Source: Candidatus Saccharicenans sp. (GTDB taxonomy: Bacteria > Acidobacteriota > Aminicenantia > Aminicenantales > Saccharicenantaceae). From it: DNA of 10,230 nucleotides. The number at the start of each line of letters is the position of its first letter. The stretch's first letter is position 1. The notes beneath the pieces were generated by a model. That model did not search any database and was not told the origin of the DNA. It saw only the letters and a program-made list of their open reading frames with translations. Position numbers and translations under genes: made by a program. The stretch lies in assembly GCA_024653405.1 (NCBI GenBank), contig JANLGB010000034.1, positions 4,454 through 14,683 on the forward strand. Reading direction: 5' to 3'. Positions 1 through 7,544 of this stretch are shown here, piece by piece.

Positions 1-1
1 C

Positions 2-235
2 GTTAATCTCCGGGGCCTGGGCCGCCTGCTCAACCACCTGGAAAAGGAGAAAAGGGAAAAGCTGGGCCGTCCGGCCGGCGAGCGCTGGTACGAGGGCAAC
101 TGTCCCTTCTTCGATTACCGCATCATAGATTCACCCCAGGACGGGCCGGCACTTAACCACCGGGAAATACTGGAGGCGGTCTTTGATTTCAGCCGTAAAA
201 TTAAATCCGGGCAGGTCGACCCACAGATAGAATAA
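2..235 (+). CDS. 3' end of an unrecognised protein gene (partial)
   Basis: An open frame enters from the left edge and runs 77 codons to a TAA at 233-235; the start lies outside the window. The visible tail is hydrophilic: a basic, probably helical stretch around residues 9-26 (KEKREK), then a segment with ERWYEGNCPFFDYRI, then DSPQDGP, and a final helix-like part with EILEAVFDFSRKIKSG. There is no membrane segment or signal in this part. I do not recognise the family and assign no function. The codon choice (GGC, CTG, CGC, GCC) matches the other genes, which supports real coding. It converges with the flavodiiron gene, whose stop at 280 is 44 bp away, so it is not in the same operon as anything seen here. 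Confidence 0.7.
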   Translation, partial: VNLRGLGRLLNHLEKEKREKLGRPAGERWYEGNCPFFDYRIIDSPQDGPALNHREILEAVFDFSRKIKSGQVDPQIE

Positions 236-279
236 AAATAAAATAGAATAGAATATAAAAAGCAAGACTTTAGACCTGG
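236..279. other. Short A+T-rich convergent intergenic spacer
   Basis: Forty-four bases separate two converging stop codons. The left part is A-rich low-complexity DNA of the AATAR type on the plus strand, so it is T-rich on the minus strand. That would suit transcript ends for the leftward operon. A GC-rich near-palindrome (GCAGCCCGGCTGC, about 285-297) lies inside the end of the flavodiiron gene, but the T-rich tract is more than 20 nt away from it. A canonical intrinsic terminator is therefore not shown. Confidence 0.35.
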
Positions 280-1458
280 TCAGAGCAGCCCGGCTGCCCG
301 GTGTTTCTGTAAGATTTCTTCGGCCAGGTTGTCCACCAGCTTCAGAGCTGCCTCGTCCGGGTCGCCCTTAATCTGAACCGGGCTCAGAAATTCAAAGCGG
401 ACGCTGTCCAGCATGGTTTTAAGCTGCTCCAGGGCCCGGGATTTCCAGCCGTAGGAACCGATGAAGCCGGCATGCAGGGCCTTTGGCCGCAGGGCATTAA
501 CCAGGAAAACGGCTCCGGCCGCCAGGGGATGCAACCCGGTCAAGACCGTGGGTGAAGCCACGACGATGGTCGCGGCATCCACCAGGCTCATGGCCAGTTT
601 TCCGGTGTCAGTCACCGGCAGGTTGAAAGGCTGGACCTGGATATTCCGCTCGGCCAAGGCTTTAATCAGCCGGGCAACCAGTTTCTGGGTGGAACCGTGC
701 ATGGTCACGTGGGCTATGACCACCAGGTTTTCCGGTTGGTCGGCGATCCATTTCTTGTAGGCCTCGATGATAAACTGCGGCCGGCTATAGATCGGTCCGT
801 GGCTGGGAGCGATGTAGGCCAGCTCCAGGCTTTCCACCTTGTTCAGGTTCTTCTGGATTATTTTCCTGAAGGGCATCATGATTTCAGCAAAATAACGCTT
901 GGCCGGTTCCCAGGCCAGGTGGTCTTCCCTGAGGAAAAATTCGGTGGAAGTCAGGTGGGAGCCGAACAGGTCGCAGCTGAAGAGAATCCGGTCTTCTTGA
1001 AGGTAGCTGAGCATCGTTTCTGGCCAGTGCACCCAGGGGAAGTGAATGAACCTGATGGTCCGGCCGCCCAGGTCCAGGGTTTCACCGTCAGCCACCGTCT
1101 GGATTCTGTTGTCATCGAGGTGAAGATGGCTGAGAGCCAGGTCCACCGCGCTGGGCGTCAGCAGCAGCCGGGCTTCGGGATATTTTTCCAGGACATAGGG
1201 AATCAAGCCCGAATGGTCCTGTTCCAGGTGGTTGGCAATAAGATAATCGATCCGGGGGAACTCCTGGAGATGTTCCCGCAGCCGGTCGAACTGGCCGGGG
1301 TCGACGGCATCGATCAGGACTGTTTTCTCCCGCCCCTGGACCAGGTAAGCATTGTAGCTGGTGCCATCGGGCAGGGGGATGAGTGAATCAAACAGGCGGC
1401 GATCCCAATCTTCGGCCCCTACCCAGTAAATTCCTTCCCAAAGTTTCTTACTTTTCAC
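280..1458 (-). CDS. Flavodiiron protein (A-type, metallo-beta-lactamase plus flavodoxin)
   Basis: This 392-residue protein has the two-domain class A layout of the FprA/ROO family. Residues about 1-240 form the metallo-beta-lactamase-like diiron domain and about 245-385 a flavodoxin domain. All expected iron ligands can be read: H77, E79, D81 and H82 in NHLEQDH, H144 in WVHWPE, D163 in SCDLFG, and H220 in APSHGP. The flavodoxin part has the FMN loop TMHGSTQKL (252-260), ASPTVLTGLHP (301-311) and GSYGWKS (334-340). Family members are cytoplasmic and reduce O2 to water or NO to N2O, usually fed by rubredoxin; no rubredoxin or reductase is fused or adjacent here. O2 versus NO preference cannot be judged from sequence. 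The start is GTG at 1456-1458, with GGGAGG at 1465-1470 six bases upstream. It is the last gene of the leftward block, 77 nt after the acetyltransferase gene, and may have its own promoter. Confidence 0.95.
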   Translation of the reverse strand: MKSKKLWEGIYWVGAEDWDRRLFDSLIPLPDGTSYNAYLVQGREKTVLIDAVDPGQFDRLREHLQEFPRIDYLIANHLEQDHSGLIPYVLEKYPEARLLLTPSAVDLALSHLHLDDNRIQTVADGETLDLGGRTIRFIHFPWVHWPETMLSYLQEDRILFSCDLFGSHLTSTEFFLREDHLAWEPAKRYFAEIMMPFRKIIQKNLNKVESLELAYIAPSHGPIYSRPQFIIEAYKKWIADQPENLVVIAHVTMHGSTQKLVARLIKALAERNIQVQPFNLPVTDTGKLAMSLVDAATIVVASPTVLTGLHPLAAGAVFLVNALRPKALHAGFIGSYGWKSRALEQLKTMLDSVRFEFLSPVQIKGDPDEAALKLVDNLAEEILQKHRAAGLL

Positions 1459-1484
1459 CTCAAACCTCCCGGCTGATTTTCCGT

Positions 1485-1516
1485 ATATGGCATATTACCA
1501 TATTCCGATAGGAATA
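1485..1516. repeat. Two adjoining inverted repeats, candidate operator
   Basis: ATATGG (1485-1490) and CCATAT (1498-1503) form one inverted repeat with a 7-nt spacer. TATTCC (1501-1506) and GGAATA (1511-1516) form a second with a 4-nt spacer; the two share bases 1501-1503. Both are perfect and sit across the candidate promoter of the flavodiiron gene. The arrangement suits a regulator binding site, but I cannot match it to a named regulator, and A+T-rich DNA produces short palindromes by chance. Confidence 0.35.
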
Positions 1517-1521
1517 GTAAA
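1492..1521 (-). promoter_or_regulatory. Weak candidate promoter for the flavodiiron gene
   Basis: Read on the minus strand, TTTACT (1516-1521) is followed after 18 nt by TAATAT (1492-1497); each box matches the sigma-70 consensus at four of six positions. It lies in the only sizeable gap of the leftward block and overlaps two inverted repeats. The boxes are weak, so the gene may instead be read mainly by transcription from upstream. Confidence 0.3.
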
Positions 1522-1535
1522 GAATGAACAATCTG

Positions 1536-1970
1536 TCAGATATCGGGCGACAGCTTGCGGGTGAAGTATTTTATTTCCGGGTGATGAACATAGCCCAGCT
1601 TCTGGAACAGCTTGATGGAGGGCAGGTTGTCTGCCTCGATCAGGGCGGCGAACATCCGCAGCCCTTCCTTTTCCAGCTCCTGTTCAGCCAGCCGGACCAG
1701 CTTCTGGGCCAGCCCCCGTCCGCGGAAAGAAGGGTCGACCGCCAGGCGGTTAATCCAGCCCTTGCGGCCGTCGTAGCTGGCCAGGACGGTGCCTATCACT
1801 CGCCCTTCAGCCTCGGCCACCAGGAATATGATTTCTGGCCGCCGTAACTGTCGGCTTATTTCTTCCCGGCTGTCGCGGCCTTTGGGTTTAAGCGGCAGGC
1901 CGCAGGCCTGCCATAACTCTATCACCCGGTCATAATCTTCTATCCGGAATCGCCTGATTGTAACTTCCAT
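1536..1970 (-). CDS. GNAT-family N-acetyltransferase, YpeA-like
   Basis: This 144-residue protein is a complete single GNAT domain. The N-terminal strand-helix reads IRRFRIEDYDRVIELW (5-20). A beta region VAEAEGRVIGTVLASYDG (51-68) follows, then NRLAVDPSFRGRGLA (74-88), which holds the acetyl-CoA loop R83-x-x-G86-x-A88. The C-terminal motif is NLPSIKLFQKLGY (115-127). The order, the length and the YDGRKGW segment resemble the YpeA group of small cytoplasmic acetyltransferases, whose substrates are mostly unknown. The transferred group is probably acetyl from acetyl-CoA to an amine; the acceptor cannot be told. ATG at 1968-1970 is preceded by a strong AAGGAGG site (about 1975-1981) that overlaps the TAA of the membrane-protein gene, which points to translational coupling. 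Confidence 0.9.
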   Translation of the reverse strand: MEVTIRRFRIEDYDRVIELWQACGLPLKPKGRDSREEISRQLRRPEIIFLVAEAEGRVIGTVLASYDGRKGWINRLAVDPSFRGRGLAQKLVRLAEQELEKEGLRMFAALIEADNLPSIKLFQKLGYVHHPEIKYFTRKLSPDI

Positions 1971-1979
1971 TGTCCCTCC

Positions 1980-2639
1980 TTATCGCAGCAGGACCAGCAC
2001 CAGCACCAACCACAGCAGATAGCTCAGGCTGGCCACCAGGACGCTGGCCAGGTTCCTGGTCCACTTTGCTTTGACCAGGCTGGTGGTCAGGGCCAGCCAG
2101 CCGCTGCCCACAGCCAGCACCAGGAAAATTATATACAAGGTCTGAAACCAGCCTGGGTGGGAAAGCAAATCCACCCATTCTTTCTGGGACAGGCCCAGTA
2201 GATAGAGGATGGCCGTCAGCAGGTGCGGCAGCCAGAGCCAGAACAGGAAAACGGAAAAACTCAGCCCGTAAAGAACAAGGACCTGTCTGAAGCTGACCTG
2301 GTTCCTGGCCAGCTCGTTCAGGATGATTCTGGCCACCAGGCTGACTGCCAGCCAGCCGGCCAATATCCAGGGAACTACCAGCAGGGCCTGCCAGAAAAAA
2401 TAATTTTCCAGCCCGAGCGGCAGGATAACCGGGACGGCCGGGAAATGGCCACAGGCAGCCTGGACCTGTGAGGTCAGGGCCCAGGCCAGGGCCAGCCCGG
2501 CCAGCAGCCATAAAACCCGGGTGCCGGTTCCGCTCCTCCGGTAAGTTTCGTATAACTCCGGGTGTTTCCAGGGTTGGGTTATAGCTTGTAATAAGAATTG
2601 CTTCTTGCCGGTCATTCTTATTATTTTCTTCCTGGTCAT
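1980..2639 (-). CDS. Five-helix integral membrane protein, possibly YIP1 family
   Basis: From ATG at 2637-2639 the product is 219 residues with a basic, soluble N-terminus (about 1-40). Five hydrophobic segments follow, at roughly 42-62, 81-105, 119-148, 166-187 and 198-218, and the protein ends almost at the last helix. The pattern of a short cytoplasmic lead, five helices and a loop with ARNQVSFRQVLVLYG between helices 2 and 3 resembles bacterial YIP1-domain proteins. Their function in bacteria is unclear; no catalytic residues stand out. The start is uncertain. The ATG has a purine-rich AGGGGCGGG just upstream, while an in-frame TTG at 2655-2657 would add six residues and overlap the upstream TGA as TTGA. 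The gene is tightly linked to the DUF1846 gene before it and the acetyltransferase after it. Confidence 0.85.
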   Translation of the reverse strand: MTRKKIIRMTGKKQFLLQAITQPWKHPELYETYRRSGTGTRVLWLLAGLALAWALTSQVQAACGHFPAVPVILPLGLENYFFWQALLVVPWILAGWLAVSLVARIILNELARNQVSFRQVLVLYGLSFSVFLFWLWLPHLLTAILYLLGLSQKEWVDLLSHPGWFQTLYIIFLVLAVGSGWLALTTSLVKAKWTRNLASVLVASLSYLLWLVLVLVLLR

Positions 2640-2653
2640 ACCCGCCCCTAATT

Positions 2654-4168
2654 TCAACCCAGGAACAGGTTCCTGGAAGCAAAGGCCGGGTCGCTGGTCA
2701 GGTTGATGCCCAGCCGGCGCAACCCGGTTTCATCGCCCGGCGTCGGCATGTGGGTTAGGTGCATCTCGCAACCCTTGAGTTCCTTCAGCTTGTCCAGGGC
2801 CAGCTGGGTAGCCGGGCTGGTGGGAGCGGTGATGGCCAGGCAGGTCAGGACCTCGGTCAAATCCAGGCTCAGGGCCTTGCCGCCGAAAATGTTCTGCTTG
2901 AGGTAAGCGGCCTGCTCCAGGATCGAGGGCGACAGCAAGTGGATATGCTCAGGAATCCCGGCCAGCTGTTTCAGGGCATTGAGCACGGCGCTGGAAGCAG
3001 CATGCATCAGCGGCGAGTTGTAACCTTTAACCATCCGGCCGTCTCTCAATTCCAAGGCAGCCCCGACGTAGATGCCGTTGTTTCCCTTACCTTTCTTCTG
3101 GGCTTCAAAGGCAGCGGCCCGAGCCAGAGGAACCACCGGCCGGTCCTCGGGCTTGAGGCTGAGTTCCTTCATCAACAGCTCGGTTTTCTCCACCGTGGAC
3201 TGCTCGGTAAAGCCCAAAATATATTCGCACTGGTAACGGAAATACCGCCTGATGATTTCCTGCCGGGCAGCTTCCTGGACCACCTCATCATTGATTATTC
3301 CCCGGCTGACGACGTTAACCCCCATGTCGGTCGGAGATTTATAGATGAAGCCGTTGCCGGCAATCCGGCTCAGAATCCGCTTCAGCAGGGGAAAAGCCTC
3401 GACGTCACGGTTGTAATTTATGGCCCGCTGGTTGTAGGCTTCGAGGTGAAAGGGGTCGACCAGGTTAAAATCACCCAGGTCGGCCGTGGCCGCCTCATAG
3501 GCCACGTTAACCGGGTGTTTCAGGGGCAGGTCCCAGATGGGAAAGGTTTCAAACTTGGCGTAGCCAGCCTTTATCCCCCGCCGGTGTTCATGGTAAAGCT
3601 GGGACAGGCAGGTGGCCAGCTTGCCGCTGCCCGGTCCCGGTCCGCTGACGATGACCAGAGGCCTGGTGGTTTCGATAAACTGGTTAGCCCCGTAGCCTTC
3701 CTCGCTGACAATGGTCTCAACATCGGTCGGATAACCCCGGGTATAGCGATGGGTATAAACTCTGATTCCCTGGCGCTCCAGCTTGTTCTTGAAGACTTTG
3801 GCCGAAGCCTGTTCTTCGTACCTGGTAATGACCACGGCCGTTACTTTCAGCCCTCTCTCCCCCAGGTCGTCAATCAGCTTCAGGGTGTCGGCATCGTAGG
3901 TGATGCCGAAATCAGCCCGCTGCTTCCTTCTTTCAATATCACCGGCGTAGATGCAGAGAATGATATCCAGCCGGTCGCGAAGTTCTTGCAACAACTTGAC
4001 CTTAATGTTCGGGTCATACCCCGGAAGCACCCGGGCGGCGTGAAAATCATTGAGAATTTTCCCGCCGAACTCGAGGTAGAGCTTCTCCGGGAAAAGAGCC
4101 AGTCGCCGGCTGATGGCTTCGGTCTGTTCCCGGAGGTAAACCTGACTGTCAAAACCTATCTTATTCAC
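2654..4168 (-). CDS. UPF0371 / DUF1846 family protein
   Basis: This 504-residue protein matches the DUF1846 (UPF0371) family along its whole length, and the length is usual for the family. Recognisable blocks are YLEFGGKILNDFHAARVLPG (31-50), the Asp/Arg-rich CIYAGDIERRK (72-82), a glycine-rich loop SGPGPGSGKLATCLSQLYH (175-193), AGYAKFETFPIWDLPLKHPV (201-220) and the following NVAYEAATADLGD. The loop looks like a nucleotide or phosphate loop but is not a canonical Walker A: spacing is G-x5-G-K, with Leu after the Lys. No signal peptide or membrane segment is present, so it should be cytoplasmic. The biochemical role of the family is not established. The start is GTG at 4166-4168, overlapping the hydrolase TGA by 4 nt, with AAAGGAAA upstream inside the hydrolase gene. 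The pair is almost surely co-transcribed and translationally coupled. Confidence 0.95.
   Translation of the reverse strand: MNKIGFDSQVYLREQTEAISRRLALFPEKLYLEFGGKILNDFHAARVLPGYDPNIKVKLLQELRDRLDIILCIYAGDIERRKQRADFGITYDADTLKLIDDLGERGLKVTAVVITRYEEQASAKVFKNKLERQGIRVYTHRYTRGYPTDVETIVSEEGYGANQFIETTRPLVIVSGPGPGSGKLATCLSQLYHEHRRGIKAGYAKFETFPIWDLPLKHPVNVAYEAATADLGDFNLVDPFHLEAYNQRAINYNRDVEAFPLLKRILSRIAGNGFIYKSPTDMGVNVVSRGIINDEVVQEAARQEIIRRYFRYQCEYILGFTEQSTVEKTELLMKELSLKPEDRPVVPLARAAAFEAQKKGKGNNGIYVGAALELRDGRMVKGYNSPLMHAASSAVLNALKQLAGIPEHIHLLSPSILEQAAYLKQNIFGGKALSLDLTEVLTCLAITAPTSPATQLALDKLKELKGCEMHLTHMPTPGDETGLRRLGINLTSDPAFASRNLFLG
2659..2676 (-). repeat. Inverted repeat at the DUF1846/membrane-protein junction
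   Basis: CCAGGAAC and GTTCCTGG form perfect 8-bp arms separated by two bases. In RNA this would close as a 7-bp stem with a 4-nt loop. It lies in the last codons of the DUF1846 gene, just upstream of its stop and of the possible starts of the next gene. It could modulate coupled translation. Part of the symmetry may come from codon choice. Confidence 0.4.
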
Positions 4169-7100
4169 CTGGAGTTTCCTTTAATTTGTTTTTCAATGAT
4201 GAGAAAATCACTCAGGCCGTAATCCAGAACATTATACTCGCTTCCGGGCGGTTGTCCACCTTGCGGGGCCTGCTGAAAAGAGCCGGGCCAGGCCCGTCCA
4301 GGGGGCGGGTTCAGGTGGTGCGGGCCAAGGGTATTTTTCAGGGTGCCGTAGATAATTAGGTCCAGGCGGTTAAGACCCGGCCGGAGATAGGAAGAGATTT
4401 CCAGGGAATCGCCCGGACTCAGTAGGTAGCCTACTTTCTGGCTGTTGGCGACCAGTTCAGCCAAGGCTCCCTGCCAGCGGCCGCCCCTGAAAATAAAATT
4501 CCTTTTCTGCAGTTCTTCCGGGTTCACTTCTAACCCGGTGGAATAAGCCACCCGGTGACCGTAAAAAATCAGGCCCTGGTTTTTCCAGGACCCAAGCTTC
4601 AGCTCAGTGGCCGGAGTTACCAGGAAGCCCCGGGTGGTTGGCTCAAGGGAAAAATCACCCAGGAGATAGATGGGTTCGAGTTCGGCCAGCAGGTCAAAGG
4701 GACTGACTGTCAGGCTGACCGTGTTCGGGCCGACTCGGGCCGCTTCGGCCAGCGGGAAAACTCCAAAATTGCGGTCGAGCCAGAATTCTCCCGCCAGTGG
4801 CTGCAGCCGCCGCCCGTTGACCGTAACCTTAAAAAACTGTGGTCTTTCCACCACCAATTTCAGCGATTTCAGGTTCACCCCGGGGGCCACCTGGAAATGA
4901 AAATCGGCCCTGAATCCGGTGCCGGGAGCAAAATGGTTCCTGGAGATTATGCTGTCCTGATACTGAACACCAGAATCCCAGGGATTCCGGGACCAGCCAT
5001 GGGCCTGGTAGGCTTTTTGCTGGGCCTGGTAAAAATAAAGGTTCTTCAGGCTCCGGCCGGCCACGGTCAGGTCGCAGTAATCAAGGGTCAGCACGTTGGG
5101 ATCAAGCCTTTTAATTTCAGCCGGTTTTAATTTTTCTAGTTCATAATCAGCTGGCCCGGTTTCCTTGGCTTTTTTCAGCCCGGGCTTCCTGCCACGGTAG
5201 ACAGCCAGCAGCAGACTTTCCCCGGCCTTCAGGGAAAATTCTACCGTTGCCCGACCGCTTTTAATCCGCGCCGGGTATGGAGTTACCTGTCCGCTCCAAG
5301 CTTCCCACTTTTCCACAGCCCGGCCCTTAAGAATCACCCGGCCGGAGGCCGGACGGTCCGGACTGACGTTGGCCAGGAAAAGTAGCTGGCCGTCGGCCAG
5401 CTGGCGCCGGTGATGGAAGAGGCGGTCCTCACCTGAAAGTTCCTGGAATTCGATTTCTTTCTTTAGATAGGGGGAGAAAAGGTCCGGGACGACGGCCTGT
5501 CCGGCAACGGACTTGAAACCGGAAAAAGAAGCCAGCTCTTCTCCGGCCGAGGAGGGCCGGCCGCCGGTATAGATTTGCTTCCCAGCCCAGGACAGGACCT
5601 GGCCGCCGTTTTTGAGGTAATCCCTAAGCAGGGCCACGGTCCAGTCTTCCAGGTTTTCCGTGCCCGGCGGCAGCACCACCAGGTCATAAGCTCTCTGTCC
5701 CAGCTGCAGTTTTTTCCCGTCAACCAAGCCGTATTCTTTCAGGGTAAATTCGCTGCCCAGGTCATATTCCACCTGCAGCCTCTCCAGGGTATGGACAAAA
5801 TCCTGGAAATCCTGCCCGATTCTTTCCAGGTTTTGATTTTTCACCGCCGGCGAATAATACATCCAGGCCGAGGTGGTCGGTTCTATGACCAGGATATGGT
5901 TGAGCTGGAGGCCAGCGCTCAGAGCCACCGACAGCCGGCCAAAATAATCGTTCATCAGCCGGTAAGCTTCCCACCAAGGCTCATGATAGGAAAAGGACAG
6001 CGGGTGGTCCCTCTTACGGGCGCCGACTATGGTTGAATAAACCAGGTGCTGGTTCAAGAAATTAGCCCCCAGAGCATATTCCCAGTCGCCGATCCTTTTC
6101 TGGTCGAAGAAGGTCAGGTCCCAGCCGCTGGCTCCGTAGGTTTCAGAAAGAGTTCTCTGCCGGCCGAGCTGGTTGGCCACGCTTCCCAGTTCTCGCACGG
6201 CCCGGCTATTACCAAACTGAGCGTGTACTCCTAAGTCCCATTCATTCATCAGGATATCTATGCCCGGCATATGGGCATAGGCGCTGAGGGCCAGGTTGTC
6301 GGGATTGATCCGCGGCCGGGGCCAATCGTGCTCCCAGTAATGACCCGTGAGCTGAAGATTATTAGCGGAGCAATAGTCGTAGTAAGGTTTGGCCCAGTTT
6401 TCGATAAAAAGCTCCAGGCAGGTCAGGTAAAAATCGTGCCGCAGTCGCTGAAAATCGCCCCGGTCTTCAAACAGCCGGGGCAGCTCGGGCTTGAGGTCGT
6501 AGCCGCGGCGCTCACGGAACTCCGAAAAGAGAGCCGGGGTGTAATTTACGGCCCAGGCTCCCCCGGCCGGGGCAATTTCGGCTTCGTCCTGAAAGGTGCC
6601 GGGGACGGTTGAGCCGAATTCTTCCCCGGCCACCCGCTTATAAGCATCCAGGGTCAGCCGCAAAAAGGCCTGGGTGACCCCGGGACGCATCAAATCGACG
6701 TAGGTAAAACCGCCGTACCAGGGAGAAGGTTCCTGCTTAACCACCTCCAACAGCCAATAGCTGCCTTCCGGCCAACCCTTCTCGCCGGCTCTGACCCGTT
6801 CAGTAATATCCAGGAAATCCTGGCCCTGTTCCTGGAGTAGACAGACCGGATTTTCAACACCCCGGAGTGAAGGCACTTTGAGCCTGGAAGCCTTCAGGCC
6901 GGATCGAACCGCTTCGGGCAGGGCCGCCGGAACCAGGCCACCGGCAAAACCTGAAGGATAAGAGTTTTCATCGTAAATCCAGACCTTTAGTCCCAGCTCC
7001 CGCCCCAGCCTGACGGTTTCCTTGAAAAGAGAGAGCCATTCTTCCGAGAGGTAGGGAGTAATCAGGCCCGGGCGCGGATGGACAAAGACTCCCCCGAAAC

Positions 7101-7356
7101 CTTTGTCCTTGAAGTCGGTCAGCTGGTTCCTGATTTTTTCGACGGTCAGGTCTTCGTTCCAGACCCAGAGCGGGGCCGGCCGGTATTCAGACGGCGGGTC
7201 AGCCAACAGGTTCCTGGTTCGAGCCAGGCTCCCGGCAGCCGGAGCCCGACGTTGGCAGGAAGAAAAGTAAGCCAAGGAAAAAATAAGGGCAGATAAAAAA
7301 ACAATCAGAAACAAAATTTTCCTGAAAGGCTTGACGGCAGGAAGCAGACGATTCAT
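4165..7356 (-). CDS. GH106-like glycoside hydrolase, probable lipoprotein
   Basis: This 1063-residue protein begins with a basic stretch, a long hydrophobic helix (about 14-31) and FSSC with Cys34, a fair lipobox. It is therefore probably an outer- or inner-membrane lipoprotein facing away from the cytoplasm. The catalytic region starts at PAPLWVWNEDLT (60-71), with FGGVFVHPRPGL (87-98) and KVWIYDENSYPSGFAGG (124-140). Further blocks are FQDEAE (255-260), GHYWEHDW (338-345), LSETYGASGWDLTF (403-416) and GARKRDHP (445-452). These are typical of the Glyco_hydro_106 (alpha-L-rhamnosidase-related) family. E258 and E405 are the likeliest catalytic carboxylates by position, which is inference. The C-terminal third is beta-rich and ends with the family-like LGPHHLNPPPG and YNVLDYGLSDF, so it looks full length. 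The sugar released could be rhamnose, but related proteins have unsettled specificities. ATG at 7354-7356 has GAGAGGTG upstream. It is first in the operon, directly behind a strong promoter. Confidence 0.88.
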   Translation of the reverse strand: MNRLLPAVKPFRKILFLIVFLSALIFSLAYFSSCQRRAPAAGSLARTRNLLADPPSEYRPAPLWVWNEDLTVEKIRNQLTDFKDKGFGGVFVHPRPGLITPYLSEEWLSLFKETVRLGRELGLKVWIYDENSYPSGFAGGLVPAALPEAVRSGLKASRLKVPSLRGVENPVCLLQEQGQDFLDITERVRAGEKGWPEGSYWLLEVVKQEPSPWYGGFTYVDLMRPGVTQAFLRLTLDAYKRVAGEEFGSTVPGTFQDEAEIAPAGGAWAVNYTPALFSEFRERRGYDLKPELPRLFEDRGDFQRLRHDFYLTCLELFIENWAKPYYDYCSANNLQLTGHYWEHDWPRPRINPDNLALSAYAHMPGIDILMNEWDLGVHAQFGNSRAVRELGSVANQLGRQRTLSETYGASGWDLTFFDQKRIGDWEYALGANFLNQHLVYSTIVGARKRDHPLSFSYHEPWWEAYRLMNDYFGRLSVALSAGLQLNHILVIEPTTSAWMYYSPAVKNQNLERIGQDFQDFVHTLERLQVEYDLGSEFTLKEYGLVDGKKLQLGQRAYDLVVLPPGTENLEDWTVALLRDYLKNGGQVLSWAGKQIYTGGRPSSAGEELASFSGFKSVAGQAVVPDLFSPYLKKEIEFQELSGEDRLFHHRRQLADGQLLFLANVSPDRPASGRVILKGRAVEKWEAWSGQVTPYPARIKSGRATVEFSLKAGESLLLAVYRGRKPGLKKAKETGPADYELEKLKPAEIKRLDPNVLTLDYCDLTVAGRSLKNLYFYQAQQKAYQAHGWSRNPWDSGVQYQDSIISRNHFAPGTGFRADFHFQVAPGVNLKSLKLVVERPQFFKVTVNGRRLQPLAGEFWLDRNFGVFPLAEAARVGPNTVSLTVSPFDLLAELEPIYLLGDFSLEPTTRGFLVTPATELKLGSWKNQGLIFYGHRVAYSTGLEVNPEELQKRNFIFRGGRWQGALAELVANSQKVGYLLSPGDSLEISSYLRPGLNRLDLIIYGTLKNTLGPHHLNPPPGRAWPGSFQQAPQGGQPPGSEYNVLDYGLSDFLIIEKQIKGNSR

Positions 7357-7388
7357 CCGGGCACCTCTCCGTTAATCGTTAAGCTCAA

Positions 7389-7416
7389 TTTATAAGACCG
7401 CCCGGCGGCTTGTCAA
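7389..7416 (-). promoter_or_regulatory. Strong sigma-70-type promoter for the leftward operon
   Basis: On the minus strand a perfect TTGACA (7411-7416) is followed after 16 nt by TATAAA (7389-7394). Transcription would start near 7382 and give a leader of about 25 nt that carries the ribosome site of the hydrolase gene. The spacer contains a GC-rich inverted repeat, CCGCC and GGCGG around one base (7398-7408), which could be an operator or may only be composition. Confidence 0.75.
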
Positions 7417-7530
7417 TCCAAGCCTTCTGGCGACAATGATGATTCTTCTTCTGGAAATTGGGGAATGGGGCTTATTCAACCTCTGCCGCCCAGCCCGGGC
7501 CCGTCTTGAGCTCAGCTGCCCCGGCTCACA

Positions 7531-7542
7531 AGAAAGCTTTCT
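7531..7542. promoter_or_regulatory. Perfect 12-bp palindrome, candidate operator
   Basis: AGAAAGCTTTCT is a perfect palindrome that ends two bases before the -35 box of the peptidase promoter. An 8-bp palindrome, TGAGCTCA, lies upstream at 7507-7514. The position suits an activator or repressor site; no regulator gene is nearby and none can be named. Confidence 0.35.
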
Positions 7543-7544
7543 GC

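Noticed and set aside
176..300. A+T-rich AATAR-like stretch as a tandem repeat or CRISPR-like element
   Set aside because: The units are irregular and very short, and no spaced direct repeats exist; it is ordinary low-complexity spacer between convergent genes.
697..1386. Plus-strand open frame of 229 codons opposite the flavodiiron gene
   Set aside because: It is the antisense shadow of an intact flavodiiron protein with all metal ligands; its translation is low-complexity and matches nothing.
1930..2682. Minus-strand frame of 250 codons in another phase over the membrane-protein gene
   Set aside because: The Gly/Pro/Ala-rich translation is typical of an out-of-frame reading, while the five-helix frame gives a sensible membrane protein with proper junctions.
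2759..4222. Long plus-strand open frame (487 codons) opposite the DUF1846 gene
   Set aside because: It is antisense to a strongly conserved protein, has no ribosome site and no recognisable domain. Long shadow frames are common opposite G+C-rich genes.
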